Shown: piece after piece, positions 38,001 to 52,500 of the stretch | How the letters are laid out: each line of letters begins with the position of its first letter | How positions within the stretch are numbered: position 1 is the first letter of the stretch | DNA from: Hirundichthys speculiger | Lineage: Eukaryota > Chordata > Actinopteri > Beloniformes > Exocoetidae | DNA length: 64,000 nucleotides | Direction: 5' to 3' | Assembly: GCA_018398805.1 (NCBI GenBank) | Contig: JAGFBZ010000289.1 | Location: 2,869,001-2,933,000, forward strand | Program-made: the position numbers and the translations under genes | The notes under the pieces: generated by a model | What the model saw: the letters and a program-made list of their open reading frames with translations, nothing else | Database searches by the model: none | What the model was told of the DNA's origin: nothing

Positions 38001-41000
38001 CCCAGTTCGCCCCACCTCCCTACAATTCTACAGCTGCCTCTCAGTTTCCATCTCCTTGTCATTTTCAATCAATCCATCTTTTATACAACACTTACCCTTT
38101 CTTCTTTCCAAACCTGACTGTCTTAAAGCTTCCTCAAGGATGCGTGTCACGTAAATGATCCCATAATGTGCATTCATGTCATTCTGTATGACTTGAGCTG
38201 TACAGAATAAAAGACATATGTCTCATTGCCTTAAGGTTACAAGAGTCTTTTGGCTTACATGACAGGCTGTACACTTCTGTGCGCAAGAGGAAACCACATT
38301 CAGTACCTCAAGTGTTGGACTACTGTAAACTCTTATCCTGCCTGATTGAACTGAATTAAAACAATTTCTGTGTCTTTTATTATACTGAAACCTAAATGCC
38401 ATTTTTATTCTTCTTCCATATATTTAGTACCTTTTTAAGAACTTGGTCTCGCCCCACTGATTCAGTGCTAAAGTCCAATATGAACTGGGGAATCAAGCTC
38501 TCAAGGTCTCGGGTAAAGGCACTGTAACATGCCTTCTACTCGAGTTTTCTTTTTGATATTCACAGTGCTTGTTCAATACTTCTAATAAATGGGCACCTCC
38601 TATATTTCACATAATTTTTTTAGGAAATGTCACAGACCAATTAATACTGTCTAGACCAGCACAGGGTTTTATTATCCAGAGGAGGAAAACATCTTTTAAT
38701 CAGAGAATCTTTTTTTGGCAAAGGAATTTTTCCATTGCCAAAAGTGGAAGTAAATCTGTATCGTGGTCCTGTACAACAGATGTAACGGTTTTGGAGTCAG
38801 TGCTGTAGAGAGAAATGATCCCAGACTGATAAGAGGGTGGACAGACTGTGCTGATGCCATTGGTCATGGGTCTGAGACTGTTCAAAGCAAACATTGTCCA
38901 TTGTCGGAGACTTCATGACAGCTCTTCTGCCAGGCAAGCGCTTCAGACTTGACTGCATTTTCTGTGTATTACAAACATATTATCAACGTAAACATGTAAC
39001 ATAATGTAAATGTAACCCAATATTAGCACATCAGAAGAGCTGTCTTAAGGGGGCAATTATTTTTATTACATTAGTTGAATGTCATACAAAAAAATTAAGT
39101 CATATTTTACTCAAACCTTTTTACAGGCATAAGTTTTGTTTTATTTTTTTTTCCCTTAAATGAATTGAACGTGACTAACCCACCGGTCCAAAGTAACAGA
39201 GTTTATATCAGTCTGAAGAAACCCACAGGACGATCCGTTTTGTGCAGATGTTTGCTAAAGGGTTTGGGTAGATTCATTACTGTGTCTTCTCCCAAGCATT
39301 AATTACTTTAATTATATGCAGGTATTCATTGAAACTCAATGCCAAAGGGCTAATTGGCTACATATTTCTAGAATGAAATACTAATGTGCACCCACACACG
39401 GAGTAGCACTGATACGCATGCACATGCACAGTAGAGACAGAGAGGCCCTGTGGGACTCCCGTAGTACTCCATCTCCAGCCGGTTGAAATACAGGGCAGGA
39501 TTTTCCTCCACATCAAAGCTAGCCTAACCTTGCACCAGTGCAGCTTCTCCTAAAATACAGGGTAAATTTTTGATAAGCTGTTCTTTAGCTCGAAATGTGG
39601 TGCAGAATTACAACTATACTTTGAGAGATTATCATTGTCATCCCTCATTCATGCATAAATTGCTTTTCTTTTTTGATTTTTCAGCTGTCACCTTTGTTGG
39701 AGCAAGCTGTAATGCTGTAGCTGCGTACGCTGGCATGCTGTCAGGGTTCTTTATTCAGGGTGAAACGAGGTTTTCACGCTCTGTAACCTGACCTATCGTA
39801 ACATGTCGTAACAGGCTAAAAACCTTCTTCATAGTTGTTGTACAGTGTATGTGGTGTATCAGACTGGTATGTGGGAAGGTGGGGGCAGGGGTCTGCTTTG
39901 ACCCTAATCCTCCGGCCCAGCTTGGCTTTTTAGAGACCTTAGCTGGGAGGATAGGGAAGAAGGGAGGGATTGAAAGAGGAGCGAGCGAGAGGGGAAAGGA
40001 GGGGCAGTGGATTGAAGAGGGGGTGCTGGGAGTGTGGGGCTTTGAGAGAGGGTGAGAGGGAGGGGAGCGATAGGAAGGCAGAATGAAGGAGATGGGGTTC
40101 GTTCGTTCTCCTGCTCTGACTATGAAAGGAAACAAAGAATACAGAATTGCCTGACTTATGACAGCAGGACTTCTTTGACTGTTTGAGTTCTTTAGCCTTC
40201 ACCGAGCTGCCTGCCTTTATTTTGTCCCTGGTCTCTCTTTCTGCTGGCTCTCCAGCTGTGTTGAAGACGTCTTATTGCTGCTCTGCATCTTTCTCTGGCT
40301 TCTGCATGTGAGTGATTTTGCTTGCTTGTGCCTGCATGTCAGTACAATTTAATAACTATCTGCAGTTGTCATTCAACACTGTCCATCCACTATACTTTTA
40401 TACTTTTTATCTTCAGGTTTCACTGTGCGTTTCGTGCTACGTATTCACGAATGTTTTTCAAAATAAGATGAAAAGGCATGATGAGAGGTGTACCTGCAGA
40501 ACTCACTGTGCATCCCTGAAATGGTTCACTTCGGGTCCGAAAATTACTGAGGGTAAAGCTAAATCTAAGTGTATAAAATTAACTTTTGTTTTCTGGAGAT
40601 CTAATGCAAAATGATAGCTGGGAACATCTGCTTTTGCTGAATAAATATTTAATTGTGGTTTTGTGTAGCTGAAGGGCAGACGGTTTAATTGCTGGCTTGG
40701 CAGCAGCGTTGGCACAGTATAGGTCAGACTGGCACAGGAACTAACACTGTAGAAGGGTGGGGACATCTCTGACTTGTCCATGTCCAGTCATTTAAAATGA
40801 AAGGGTGGGTGTGTCCAAATGTTTCGATGACATATTAAAATTTTGATCTCCGTATGAACTAAATTAATATTTAATATTCCTTGAGATTTTGTCAGTTTTA
40901 CTCACCTGTCCTTTCTTCCCTGCAACTGCAATGTTAAAAAACAAACTTCTTTGTTTTCTGCAATAATAAGCTAGACATTTTTGAATTTTGGGAAGATTTG

Positions 41001-41570
41001 TACATTTTTACCACAGTAAGGAAATGCAAAGTGTTGCAGTTTTAGTTCATTTTATAGAGCAAAGATTTCATTGATCAAAGTATGAATCAATTTTTTTGGA
41101 AAAAATATTGATGGGGAAACCAATCTAATACATGTTTTTTTTTTTTTTTTTTGCTTTTCTTGTAAATACAATGCAATTTTTTCTTATTTATTCTTTTTTT
41201 TTTTTTTTAAATCAAGTAAACATAAGTACATTGTTAACTTCTCAAAAAGCTCTGTTGTTTTCATCTATTGTTATCTTAAGACTGGCACACAATTTACCAA
41301 CGGCACATGACCCCCCCCCCCCCCACACACACATAGAAGGACAGGATTTATACAAATGTAGGACCTGAGAAATTTGCAGTGCCACTGTGAAACGTTTGCT
41401 GCTACTGGTGCTTATGTATATGTGCCTTTACTTGCACCTGTGTGTGATAAAAGGAGAGAAAGTTGAGAGAGAGGTTGTTTTTGAAATCCTAAATCCTGCA
41501 TGCTGCCCGTACATGTAGTATACAATATGATCTGTGCATTTGATAGGGCAGTCAACGTTAGTATGCCAGC
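35065..41570. other. Presumed intron: no gene seen
   Basis: Simple repeats only, including a CG/CA-alternating tract at 36900-36922 and a purine-rich stretch at 39950-40070. The 112-residue frame at 37130-37468 has no supporting features. Confidence 0.5.
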
Positions 41571-41574
41571 TTAA

Positions 41575-41878
41575 AGGTAGGGTAAGCAATTCTACATGAT
41601 TTTTAACCCAGGGCACTCCTCAGCATCGGCTAGCTGTCCATCCTGTGAATACACTTAAAAAAAATTTAAAAAAAAAATAAAAACAAAGTTATAAAAGACA
41701 GGAGGGCACCCTTTATCCCAAACCATAACAAACATTGCTGATGCACATGAAGTGGGGGAGGGCCTTGGGACATGTTTTCTCAGGGAGCACTGGAGGGAGG
41801 GGGGTGGAGGAACTGTCTCTGTGTTTTGTGTTTTGTTTCAACAGACATGACGTTATCCAGAAATCTCTTACCCTACAT
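41575..41878. mobile_element. TTAA-target MITE (piggyBac or Kolobok type)
   Basis: Inverted ends AGGTAGGGTAAG...and the complement of TCTCTTACCCTACAT (about 17 of 20 matching) are flanked by TTAA at 41571-41574 and 41879-41882. TTAA duplication is shared by piggyBac and Kolobok elements; the sequence alone does not separate them. The 304-base interior is non-coding. Confidence 0.75.
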
Positions 41879-41882
41879 TTAA

Positions 41883-44094
41883 AAGGGATTATGCTATGAC
41901 AAAACTGGAAGCCAGCCACTTAACTGCCGTGAATGGTTTCTGCTATAGTGGTCCATTGCATTATGAGATGCAGTATGCAAGGTAGAATGGTCAGCTGTGC
42001 ACTGGACATTTTCCCCGAAGTAGCACACAATCCAGCAATTTGCTTTCAAAGTACAGTTTGTGTAGTTGTTTGCATTTTGGGAGAAAATCGGTATACACTG
42101 GTAGTGTCGTTGGATAGTATGATGTTTTAAAAATGACCTGATCTTGCTTTCTGCACCTAAAAGATTTCCTTCTTATGATGTGATTTCCTTGTTTAGATTA
42201 AAGTAAGTCTCACTTAAAGTCCAAACGCACTTTGCTCATTATAGAGTGTTTCCTTAACTATTCTTAATGTGTTTGCTCTCGTATGTAGAGGAATGGAGTG
42301 TGTGTCAGTGTCAGTTCATTAACTGAGGAGCTCGGTCTTGTGTAATTAATCTAATGCGTCTAACAGGAAGAGCAGCTTCAATCTGTAGTCAGTAGTCAAA
42401 TATCTTCAATAGCTTTCAGTCCCTTAGAGTCAATAACTCAAAAGAGGGGGGGAGGCTCTCTTTCTGTCACAAGATTGATCTTTCTGAAAACTGGATTCTG
42501 GTCTGTGTGACACAATGCTTACGCTAATAAAATTACATAATGTGCCAGGAAAAAAAAGAGCTTTCATCCTCCAGTAAATAATGCTTTTCTAACCTCACAG
42601 AGATGGAGCAAAGTGTTGCACTACAAGCGTTCAAAACTCCAAAACATATGTGGCTTTGGACATGATATGATCACTGTGTTTTTATTTTTGTGCAGAGAAA
42701 AAAGTGTGTCTCTGGAAGTCAGAACATGGTTGTGGGGGGGGGGGGGGGGGTGCTTGTGTTGTCAGTGAGAACTTAGTGGCTGAGATGAAGGTGAGGAGGT
42801 TAGAGTGCAGGGATGAAACGAACAAAAGAACTGAACGTGGATGCTGGCTGAGAGGAAATGGTCCTCCAGCTGAGCCCCATCACGATCATCTTCATATGAA
42901 AAATGTCTGGTCTTTGTATCGTCCTTCCATCTTACCCTTTTGTTCATCCATTGTCACATAAATTTTCAGTTTTCCCCTCTCCACTTTCCCATGTGTGTGC
43001 TTTGAAGACCTGTCTTTTCAGCTCAGTAACTTGTATAATAAGCGCACAGGCTTGAAGGAGGTCAAGCTGATTGTTTCTTACTTGGTTGATCTACAGCTCC
43101 TCCATCCTCACATGTAATTTACCATAAGTGCTAAGCTCTATCCATATTTCCATCTGTGTGCTCCCCTCTGTCCCACTAGCCTCTCCCTCCTCTGTTATTC
43201 CCCATTGAGCTGACCCAATATTAACCTTGGTACACTCTCATTTCTCTCCTATGAAGCCATTCAGAGTTCAAAGAAAGATGGGGAGTTCAAGTATCCGTTC
43301 GTGAATAATGCACATGCCATCTATGTGCAAAGTCTCACCGGTACATGCACACAGTTCCACTAGAAAATCTCTAATCTCTTGGTTTCCCAAGATTTGATTG
43401 TGTTGTTTCTCTGAGACTCACGGCAAAGGTCACTGCTATTTAATGGCCAAGTCCATTTCACAATATTTAGTGACAAAGCTGTTTGTTCCCAGATCAAAAG
43501 ATTAGCTTCATTGAGACATAAGTTGATGGATCATTGTGTACTAGGAGCTGGTTAGGCTCATGAGCCAAAATTTGGAGCTGTCGCAGAGAATAGCAGGCCT
43601 CTATTGTGACAGTCAAGCTGGTCGGCTGCCCTGGTGTGCTAACTTAGACATGCTGGCACACACACAGACATTAACTGATGTGTGCACACAGATACGCACA
43701 CATACACACAGGTCAGCCGGCTCAGCCTGTGGACAGCACTGTATTGTTGCTGGCCTCCATCTCTCTTGGACATTTAACAGTGCAGGCATTCAGTTGTTCC
43801 TGGTGACTCAGGACCAGCGGGCAGCCAGCAACAACACCTGCCTTCACACTACCACTCTGTTGTGTCCGAGGCTTGAAACGCAAAGATGCAAAGACAGGAT
43901 TTGTTTTTTTTGTAAAGCAAATAAAAAAGTGGAAAGCTACAAGAAGTGTATCTAATAATAAAGTCAAATCTAAACAGTGTATGATTGCTCAGGGAGGACA
44001 GTATGACGGGATGCTGATGAAACAGGAGGTTCAAGGGTAGACTTGGTTCCTATACAGGACTCAGTTGTGTTTAAAAAAAAAAAATACACCTCCT
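41883..44094. other. Presumed intron: no gene seen
   Basis: A G17-type run at 42735-42750 and TG/CA-rich stretches; no coding signal. Confidence 0.5.
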
Positions 44095-44376
44095 GTAAAG
44101 ATGCGACAAGAAATCTTTGTGACCTTTGAAACTATAAATTGTCTGGGACCATCTTATTTGACAGAGCTGCTTCACGCTCATGTTCCAGCCTGGACGCTCG
44201 CTTTTAGAGATGCCCAGAACAAGATTGAAAACGAGGGCTGATCGAGCTTTTGGGATTACCGCAGCTAAATTATGGAACAGTCTTCCACCCCAAATAAGAT
44301 CTGCGTCCTCTTTAGGTCTTTTTAAATCATTGTTAAAGATGCATCTTTTCTCCTTGGCTTTTTGTTCAAATTGAGT
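44095..44376 (+). mobile_element. LINE (L2/CR1-like clade) 3' fragment: end of the reverse-transcriptase ORF
   Basis: The plus strand encodes NCLGPSYLTELLHAHVPAW, then PRTRLKTRADRAFGITAAKL and WNSLPPQIRSASSLGLFKSL. This matches the common C-terminal end of vertebrate L2-type non-LTR retrotransposons (PSYL..LL, R.RLKT.GDRAF...AP.LWN.LP..(I/L)RS..S...FK..LK.HLF). It is truncated at the 5' side. Confidence 0.85.
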
Positions 44377-44541
44377 GTTCTATCCCAACAGTTTTTTTAA
44401 TCATTTTTTATCTTATTTTATTTTTCAAATATTTTAATTAATTGAATTTCATTACATTAAAATTTTATTTAAATTATTTTCTCATATAATGTATTTTACT
44501 TACCTTTATCTTTTGTTTTGAGGAGCAGTTTGGTTTAAATG

Positions 44542-44542
<1 letters not shown>

Positions 44543-44588
<46 letters not shown>
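44543..44588. repeat. (TA)n microsatellite, left flank of hAT insertion
   Basis: About 45 bases of alternating TA immediately before the hAT element at 44590. Confidence 0.95.
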
Positions 44589-45594
<1,006 letters not shown>

Positions 45595-45841
45595 TAATCG
45601 TGCTGTTTATTATATGTGAGTGCAGCATATCTTCTGATGATGACTTTGGTTTATCTCCAAGCAATGGTCCGGTCCACAGTTTTGTGACATCACCATTGGT
45701 TCTGCTTTCTTGGAATTGTGACTGACGAAGTAGCCAGTATCCGTTACATGGCAGTGCCAACAGTTTTGTTTATTTTGGAACACCACAAGAAACAAAATTG
45801 AGCGACACTTTGCATTATCATGTGGTGGTAAAATGCCCAAC

Positions 45842-45963
45842 ATAGAGCCACGTAGCCCAGTGGTTTAAGCAGACGGCCAGTGTCCAGAGGCTACAGTCCT
45901 CCTGCTGTGGTCACAGGTTCAACTTCCATCCTGTGACTCTTTTTTTTTTTTTTTTTTTTTTAA
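45842..45963 (+). mobile_element. tRNA-like SINE or tRNA pseudogene with long T run
   Basis: ACGTAGCCCAGTGGTTTAAG resembles an A box and CACAGGTTCAACTTCC a B box about 50 bases on. A run of more than 20 T follows at 45941-45962. The cloverleaf is not convincing, so a SINE head is more likely than a working tRNA. Confidence 0.45.
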
Positions 45964-46092
45964 AGACAGACGACTGCAGTGGCCTATGCCTACGACAATA
46001 TTTCAACTTTTGAAAAATATTTCTGATTTACACCACTAAATGCCCCTTGCTCAGATGAGGCCTTCATAAATGTTGAAAAAGAGAAAAAAAAA

Positions 46093-46126
<34 letters not shown>

Positions 46127-46465
46127 TGTATATAAGAGATGACTTTCTTTTATTATTGTCTTTTATGCTGTTTGGTATCAGTGATTGAGTTAAATCTCCT
46201 ATATGTGTATCTGTGGATACAGAGGTTTGGGTTAGGGCTGAGAGAGGCATCCAGCATTTGAAAACTCAACCATATTATCTGGTGCCCTGTGGTGCCAGCG
46301 TAACCAGCCTGGCACTGTGATCCTGAGGCAATTGTGCGCACTCATATACACACTGAACACCAGTGCACAGCTGAGCTAATGACTCATCTCTCTGCTCCCC
46401 TCCCTGTCTTTTTCTGTCTTTCTATGTCCGCCTGTTCCTCTATTTGACTGTCTCTGTCTGTACAG

Positions 46466-46537
46466 GAGACATCACTCAGAAGGGCTATGAGAAGAAAAGA
46501 AGCAAGCTGTTGGCACCTTACATCCCACAGATACAAG
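46466..46537 (+). CDS. dip2a: dip2a coding exon (probably exon 2): start of the DMAP1-binding region
   Basis: A 72-base exon between CTGTACAG and GTAAGG. It begins with two bases completing a Gly codon and ends with one base of the next Gly codon (phase 1-1). It encodes DITQKGYEKKRSKLLAPYIP then QIQ, the segment that directly follows the ELELSE motif of exon 1 in known DIP2 proteins. Exon 1 itself was not seen upstream. Confidence 0.95.
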
Positions 46538-49500
46538 GTAAGGCTCATGAGGCTGTTTTTTTCCCTGTAAAGAACAGGTTTGTCATAGCTGGTAGCTGAT
46601 ACTATGCTCCTCCTACCACAGGATCTTTTATCTGCAGTACAAATCTCCATTAACCATATTGTACATGGTATTTAAAAAAAAAAAAAAAAAAAAAGCTTTT
46701 GAAAAACAGAAGGATGGACGATGTGATAGAGGCTGCTGATGTTGGGAATGTTGGTCTGCTTGACTGGCTGCTAGAGTGAAAAAGGATAAGGATGTACATG
46801 ATAAATGTTTTTTAGTTAGTTTTTTTTTTTTTCTTTAAAGTGCAGCTCTCAAAACTGCAAATTCTAGGCACTCAGTAAGATTATGGGTCAGATCTGTTGT
46901 TTGTTTGGTACCTGATGCAACTTGTTTGTTGTTTGGACGTTTCAAAAATGACTCTTTGTATTTAGTATTAACATACAGTTGTAAGTTAGCATCTCAAATA
47001 TACTTCGCCTATGAAAAACAATGAATTGAATTGAACTGAACTGACTCAAACTTAAAGGTCAAGACAGTGATTCTTGCTCCTGGTTTATAATGCATTTATG
47101 GAAGTTCCCCTGTTGAACTGCAAAATTCAGGGAGGGGAGTATTTAAATGACCTACGCAGATGTATTTTCTCATCTTTGTACACTCATTTTACATTTGATT
47201 GTACCATTATTTGCTACTAAAAACAGCATATTTTGAATGCTGTGCTTGATGATGCTGTAACAGTTGGGGCGTGCAGGTGTTGCACATTGACATGGGGAGA
47301 GTTTTTGAAAGAGGGGATTTGTCATTCATATACATTTATTCTAAATGCCAGAAAACATTGCCAGGTGACATAATTCGTAATAGACTGGGAAATATAAGAT
47401 GACCTGGGGTCTCTCACTGGAGGGATTCTTGCAATAGCTGCTGCAGCACAATGGTTTGCAGCTCTTATTCAGTTGTGTTTTGTTCTTCATTTAATTAATG
47501 TTTGTTAGTTTTGTTTCAGTGGACACAAGAGCAACTTTCTGGGATGTTAACACAGAGATTTTCACTTTGGGCTGTCCCTGAGTGCAGAAGAATATAACGT
47601 TAATCATATGGCAAAGACACAGTGACTGACCTGTAAGTTTAAATTCACATGCCTTCATTTTCTAGAATAACAACCATTTAGAGATATATCAGGGAGGGAC
47701 AGTGGGCTGCAGTAACAGCTGGCTGTGAGGTAAGCCCAACAGGTTTAACTGATTACAGTTATTTGGCTGCATGTTTGGCTTTAATAAATCTTTCTTACTC
47801 AATGTCTGCTATCCAAACAGAACAGATGATGAGGTTCATGCATTTATGATCTGGGTTGCTTTAAGAAACAAGCTGTGCCAGTTTTAGGACATTGCTTTAA
47901 GAAGTGGACACTCCCAACAATACGGTTTATGATGTGCAGAACATTTGCCCAATTTTTTAAATACATTCCTAGTTTTTTTAAAATTGGTAAGTTTTTCTGT
48001 CTCACATACTAAGACAAAGACAGAGTAAATTGGTTAGACAAGGGTGAGGTGAACTGTGAGAAAGGGTGTTGGACCCTGAAGGGTGCTTCATACTGTTCAT
48101 TTATCTATCGAATGTATTTTGGTCATCATAGATCATAGATGAAGTCACTCCATCATAGCTGATTCTGGCTCCGTTTGAAAGGAATGCCGAAGAGGCTCTG
48201 TGATTCTCTCTCCTTATCCAGTGTTCATATTTTTATTTTAAGTTGGCCTGCTCCCACAGTACTGAGTGGAAACCACAGTCTGGTGTCGGCTGCTCACTCC
48301 ATGCTTTCCACTGGAGTTTGCAGGATGTTATTTAGCTTGGGTGGATCGTTTCCTTCACTGTAGCTCTTAGTCTCTCTTGTTATCTTGTTGGAATTATGTG
48401 TTTTCTTTGTGTCCTTTTTAAAAAAAAAAATCTCTTAAGCCTAGAACTTAAATGAGACTGGTAAATTTTTTATCAAACATTTAAATGTAGTGCAGTGGTG
48501 CGCAAACTGTGGTACGCGTACCACCAGTGGTACGCAAGCGCTTTCTGGTGGTACGCGGGGAACGTCATGACTTTCCACAATTTTTCCACATTTTCACTTA
48601 AAAAAAAAATTGGAAACATACAATGCATTATAAATACATTTCAAACAAAATGTGTAGCTTGAGATAATTAAAATTGTGTCTTAAAAATATTTGTTACATA
48701 TTCAGCTGCAGTGCAGATGTAACAACTTTTGAGTGTGTTTATTTTGCTCTGTTTGAGGATATGAGTATGTAAGAATTGTTGGACAGATTTGTAAATGTCT
48801 GATTCAGTAAAGTAACAATTCAGGTAATAAATAACCACAATAAGGAGTAAACATCTCTCCAGTGTGTTTAAAGCTAATTGAGAAGGCATATATGGCTTTA
48901 TTTTAAAACTTGTCATCATGGTGGTACTCAGAGAGCTGAACAGTTTCTCAGGTGGTACGCAGTATTAAAAGTTTGAGAACCACTGATCTACTTGGTTCCA
49001 GTTGGATGAATGCATTTATTGGGATTTGTTGTCACATCCATGAAATACTTCACCATTGTTAGGGACTGAAAAAAACATTGTGAAGGTTGGTTCAGATTTT
49101 TGGAGGGAGATGTATTAAAGAAAAAAAGAGAGCACCAAAAGAATAAAAAAAAAAGGTGGGTTCCATGAGGAAAGGCACCACAAATAAAAGGAGGACAGAA
49201 CAAAGGCGAAGTGCATCTGTTTGTTTTAGGTAATGAAATGGTATTAATTTTTTTTTTTTTCTCGGTGCCTTGAGTTTTTTTCTTCTGTAGCTCCCTGTGA
49301 GGAAAGAGCTGCCTGAAGGAAAAGTACTGCACACAGCATTTCATTATGTTTTTTTTAGAGCGCGCCACGTTGGACACCACGTGCAGCTGCTCTGAGAAGT
49401 TTTTGTTGAAACTCCCCAAACATAAACCCATTTGTGTGCGCAGATTGGCAGGACATCAAATGTTGCTCATGATATCAATAATGTAAAGACAAAGGCAAAT

Positions 49501-52500
49501 ATAAAACGGTTTGTTGAAATGAAAACGGCCCGCAGTCTGTCCCATAGATGATGGTAGAACATGAACCAACACGCTACAGGGAGAGAGATGATGAGCTCTC
49601 TGGAGATGGCACTATCAGCCGTGTGAAATGAGTTCAAAATAACAATATTCACCATTACTTTGTCCTACAAATTTGCTAACAACTTCTTGAGAGAGCTGAG
49701 CTGTGATGCGCTTATGCATTTACAGTATGAGGGCAGACATTTTTTCTTTTGGTGCTCCTGGTAGGGAAAAAAGTAAAGTAGGCTGACAAATGGATGATAT
49801 AAGGTAATTCTGGTTTACCACAGGGTGTCAGCTGATGCACAGACTTGTTAAGATTTTATCACAGAAACAAGAACACTGAGTATGAGCATGAAACAGTTGT
49901 TTAAAAGGAAATAAATCTACATTTCAGCAGATCTGTAATGGAACTGAAACTGATTGCAGTTTAATGAAAGTTAATTTTGACCCACTGAATGTAATCCTGG
50001 CTCAGTTTTCAGTAACTCATACAGAGCATCTCTAAATTATATTACAAAACAACTTAATTTCTGTGACTGGTTAACACATGATTAACACATGCTGTTAACT
50101 AGATTTTTTATTTAACCTCTAAGAAGTGGCGCATACATGTATCAGCAACAACCACACTGAAATCAAGTGCTTTGCATCAGACACGGCTGAAATTCATCAG
50201 GGTTCGCTATGAACCAATAAAGACATCCGCTGTGACGGAGTACACCTCTGATTGGCTCAGTGTGATGAGTGTCTGAAGTGCGGTCTGCCCAGCAACCAGG
50301 TCTGGTGTCTTGGCTCGTGTTATAGACCTGTCTCCTCAGGGAGTTGGGGAAAGGCTGTTGTGTGACTGGGCTGTCAGAGCGATATCGGGGTCCAGCATAA
50401 ATTAATGTATCCATCAATGTTAAAGGAATGCAGTGTGTCTATTGGAATGTGTTTCAGCCTCAAACATTGTCCTTAAATGTCCTCAGGCCATTTTTTGTTA
50501 ATCTCGTGTAATACTTAAAACTCGTACTGCACTGTAGATATAGTCGAAGTGTGTGCGTGTGTGTGTTGCTACACTGAGAGTTGCTGACTGTGTGGAGTTC
50601 ACTGATCCTCATTAAGCTCCCACTGAAAAGCCGGGCGGTGTGATAGGTGGACGGGTTTCTGACAGGCTCGCCAGCTAGACTCAGTGTGGTGTGCCAGGCG
50701 TCTGTATAATAGAAGTCTGTAATCATGTAATAAGAAAACAGTTGTAGTTTTTGTGTCAGAAGGTGGATGGCAAGTCGTGTGCGGTTTACTGTGCATCGTG
50801 CCCACCGTCAAGATGTTCTGGTTTAAACTTCACACAAATGGTAAAATTACACTCATCTGATGTGCAGTTGCAGCAGAAATCCTTTGTATTTTTCTATGGT
50901 GCTATAACCTTGATTCAGGCTGTCATTCCCCGGTTTCACCTTTAAGTCTAACCACTAGGTAATTAATGGGGCTCAAATATTTTTGAGAATTTAATCATTT
51001 TAAAATGGTTAACCTAAAGAAAATACTGACACTGAGTGAGGCTGGATTAATTTAACAAAATACTTTCTCAATCCCATGCCCACTGCATTGAGAGAAAGCA
51101 GCCTAAATGGGGATTACTATTAAGCATATGAATACTTGATCTAGTCAAGCTGCACTTGTCACCATTACTTTCTTTTTAAAGCACACTCTATTTGGTTATT
51201 TTTCTAAAAGCAGGCATTAAGACAAGGTTGTACTTTTTTGTTCTTGTCATAAATTCTCCTTTTCCTGTCTTGGACCTGATTTTCTGCAGGTGTAGATCCG
51301 TCTTTGCAAATTGACAACAGGATCCAGACCTCCACCCAAGCTGTTCTTCCCGGTTCCAAACACAACAAGTCTCGGGCCACCAACGCCCGGGATGAACGCT
51401 TCAGATCTGGTAATTAGGAACCACCTCTTCCAGTTTTTATTTATTTTTTGATTTAACCCTGGGGCTAAATTACATGCATGTGTTCTCCAAGATCTGCACA
51501 CAGAAGCCGTCCAAGCAGCTTTGGCAAAGTACAAAGAAAGGAAGATGCCCATGCCTTCCAAGAGACGATCTGTGCTAGTTCAGTCTTCAGTTGAGGCATG
51601 CACCCCACCAGGTGAGACACTCAGAGTTGTGCTTTGCACGCGTTGCTTAGGTTTTTCTTCTCACTGGGCTGGTTGTGTCCTATGTTCTCATGAACACCGG
51701 AGTGTAGGACGGTGGCCTGGTTACGTTCAGTGACAGAAAATTATGTTCCCAAGCATTTGCAACTGGAAAGAAAATGTGCCGTTTGATGAATGCGTCCATT
51801 CTCTGTGACTATAAAGGACTCAGTTCTCACAGTTACGTCCCCAGGCTAACCTTCCCACATGAGCTGCATAATCGATGCATAATCACATTTTTAACATTGT
51901 CTCAAAATGTCGACTTTTTGCCTGCTTTTATAACTGTTTGTGTTTAGATTTTGACTTTTTTTTTCAAGACCCTCAAAGAACTTTTGTAATTCTTTTAATG
52001 TTTTGGTGGATAATCTGTATAAGAGTTGATAAGACTCTCCTAAACACTGCAGTGAATTTATCATTGGTGGGGGGTGGGGGGCTCAGAGCCTCAAGCCTCA
52101 GATAAAGAGAGAGGATACAGCAGAGGAGCAAGTAAACGGATTAAGAGCTTTAGACGTTGGGGTGTGAACAAGAGAAGAGAGAGGCTCTTCATACTTGTTT
52201 GGAGTTACTGTGAGGGGTCTGCTGTACTTGGACGAGGTGCGTCAGTGTGGTGGGCAGATCCCAAACAATGAGTAGTACCAGCAAGGTGGTCTTGAACACT
52301 GCTACTACGAAGGTTTATTGTTGATGTGGCAGATGTTGTTGTAGTTATTTTTCGATATTTCCGTGGAATTTTTAACTCTAAATGGCAGCATGAGTTTATG
52401 ATAACAAAATTAATTGACTTGTTCCTGCATTATGAGATTGATGAGCAGAGTTAGTCATCTGATCCATCAGACATGTGTGGATCACACAAAGGGTCATAAT

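Noticed and set aside
40795..40830. GGGTGGGTGTGTCCAAATGT resembling the end of a fish DNA transposon
   Set aside because: No opposite end or duplication could be found.
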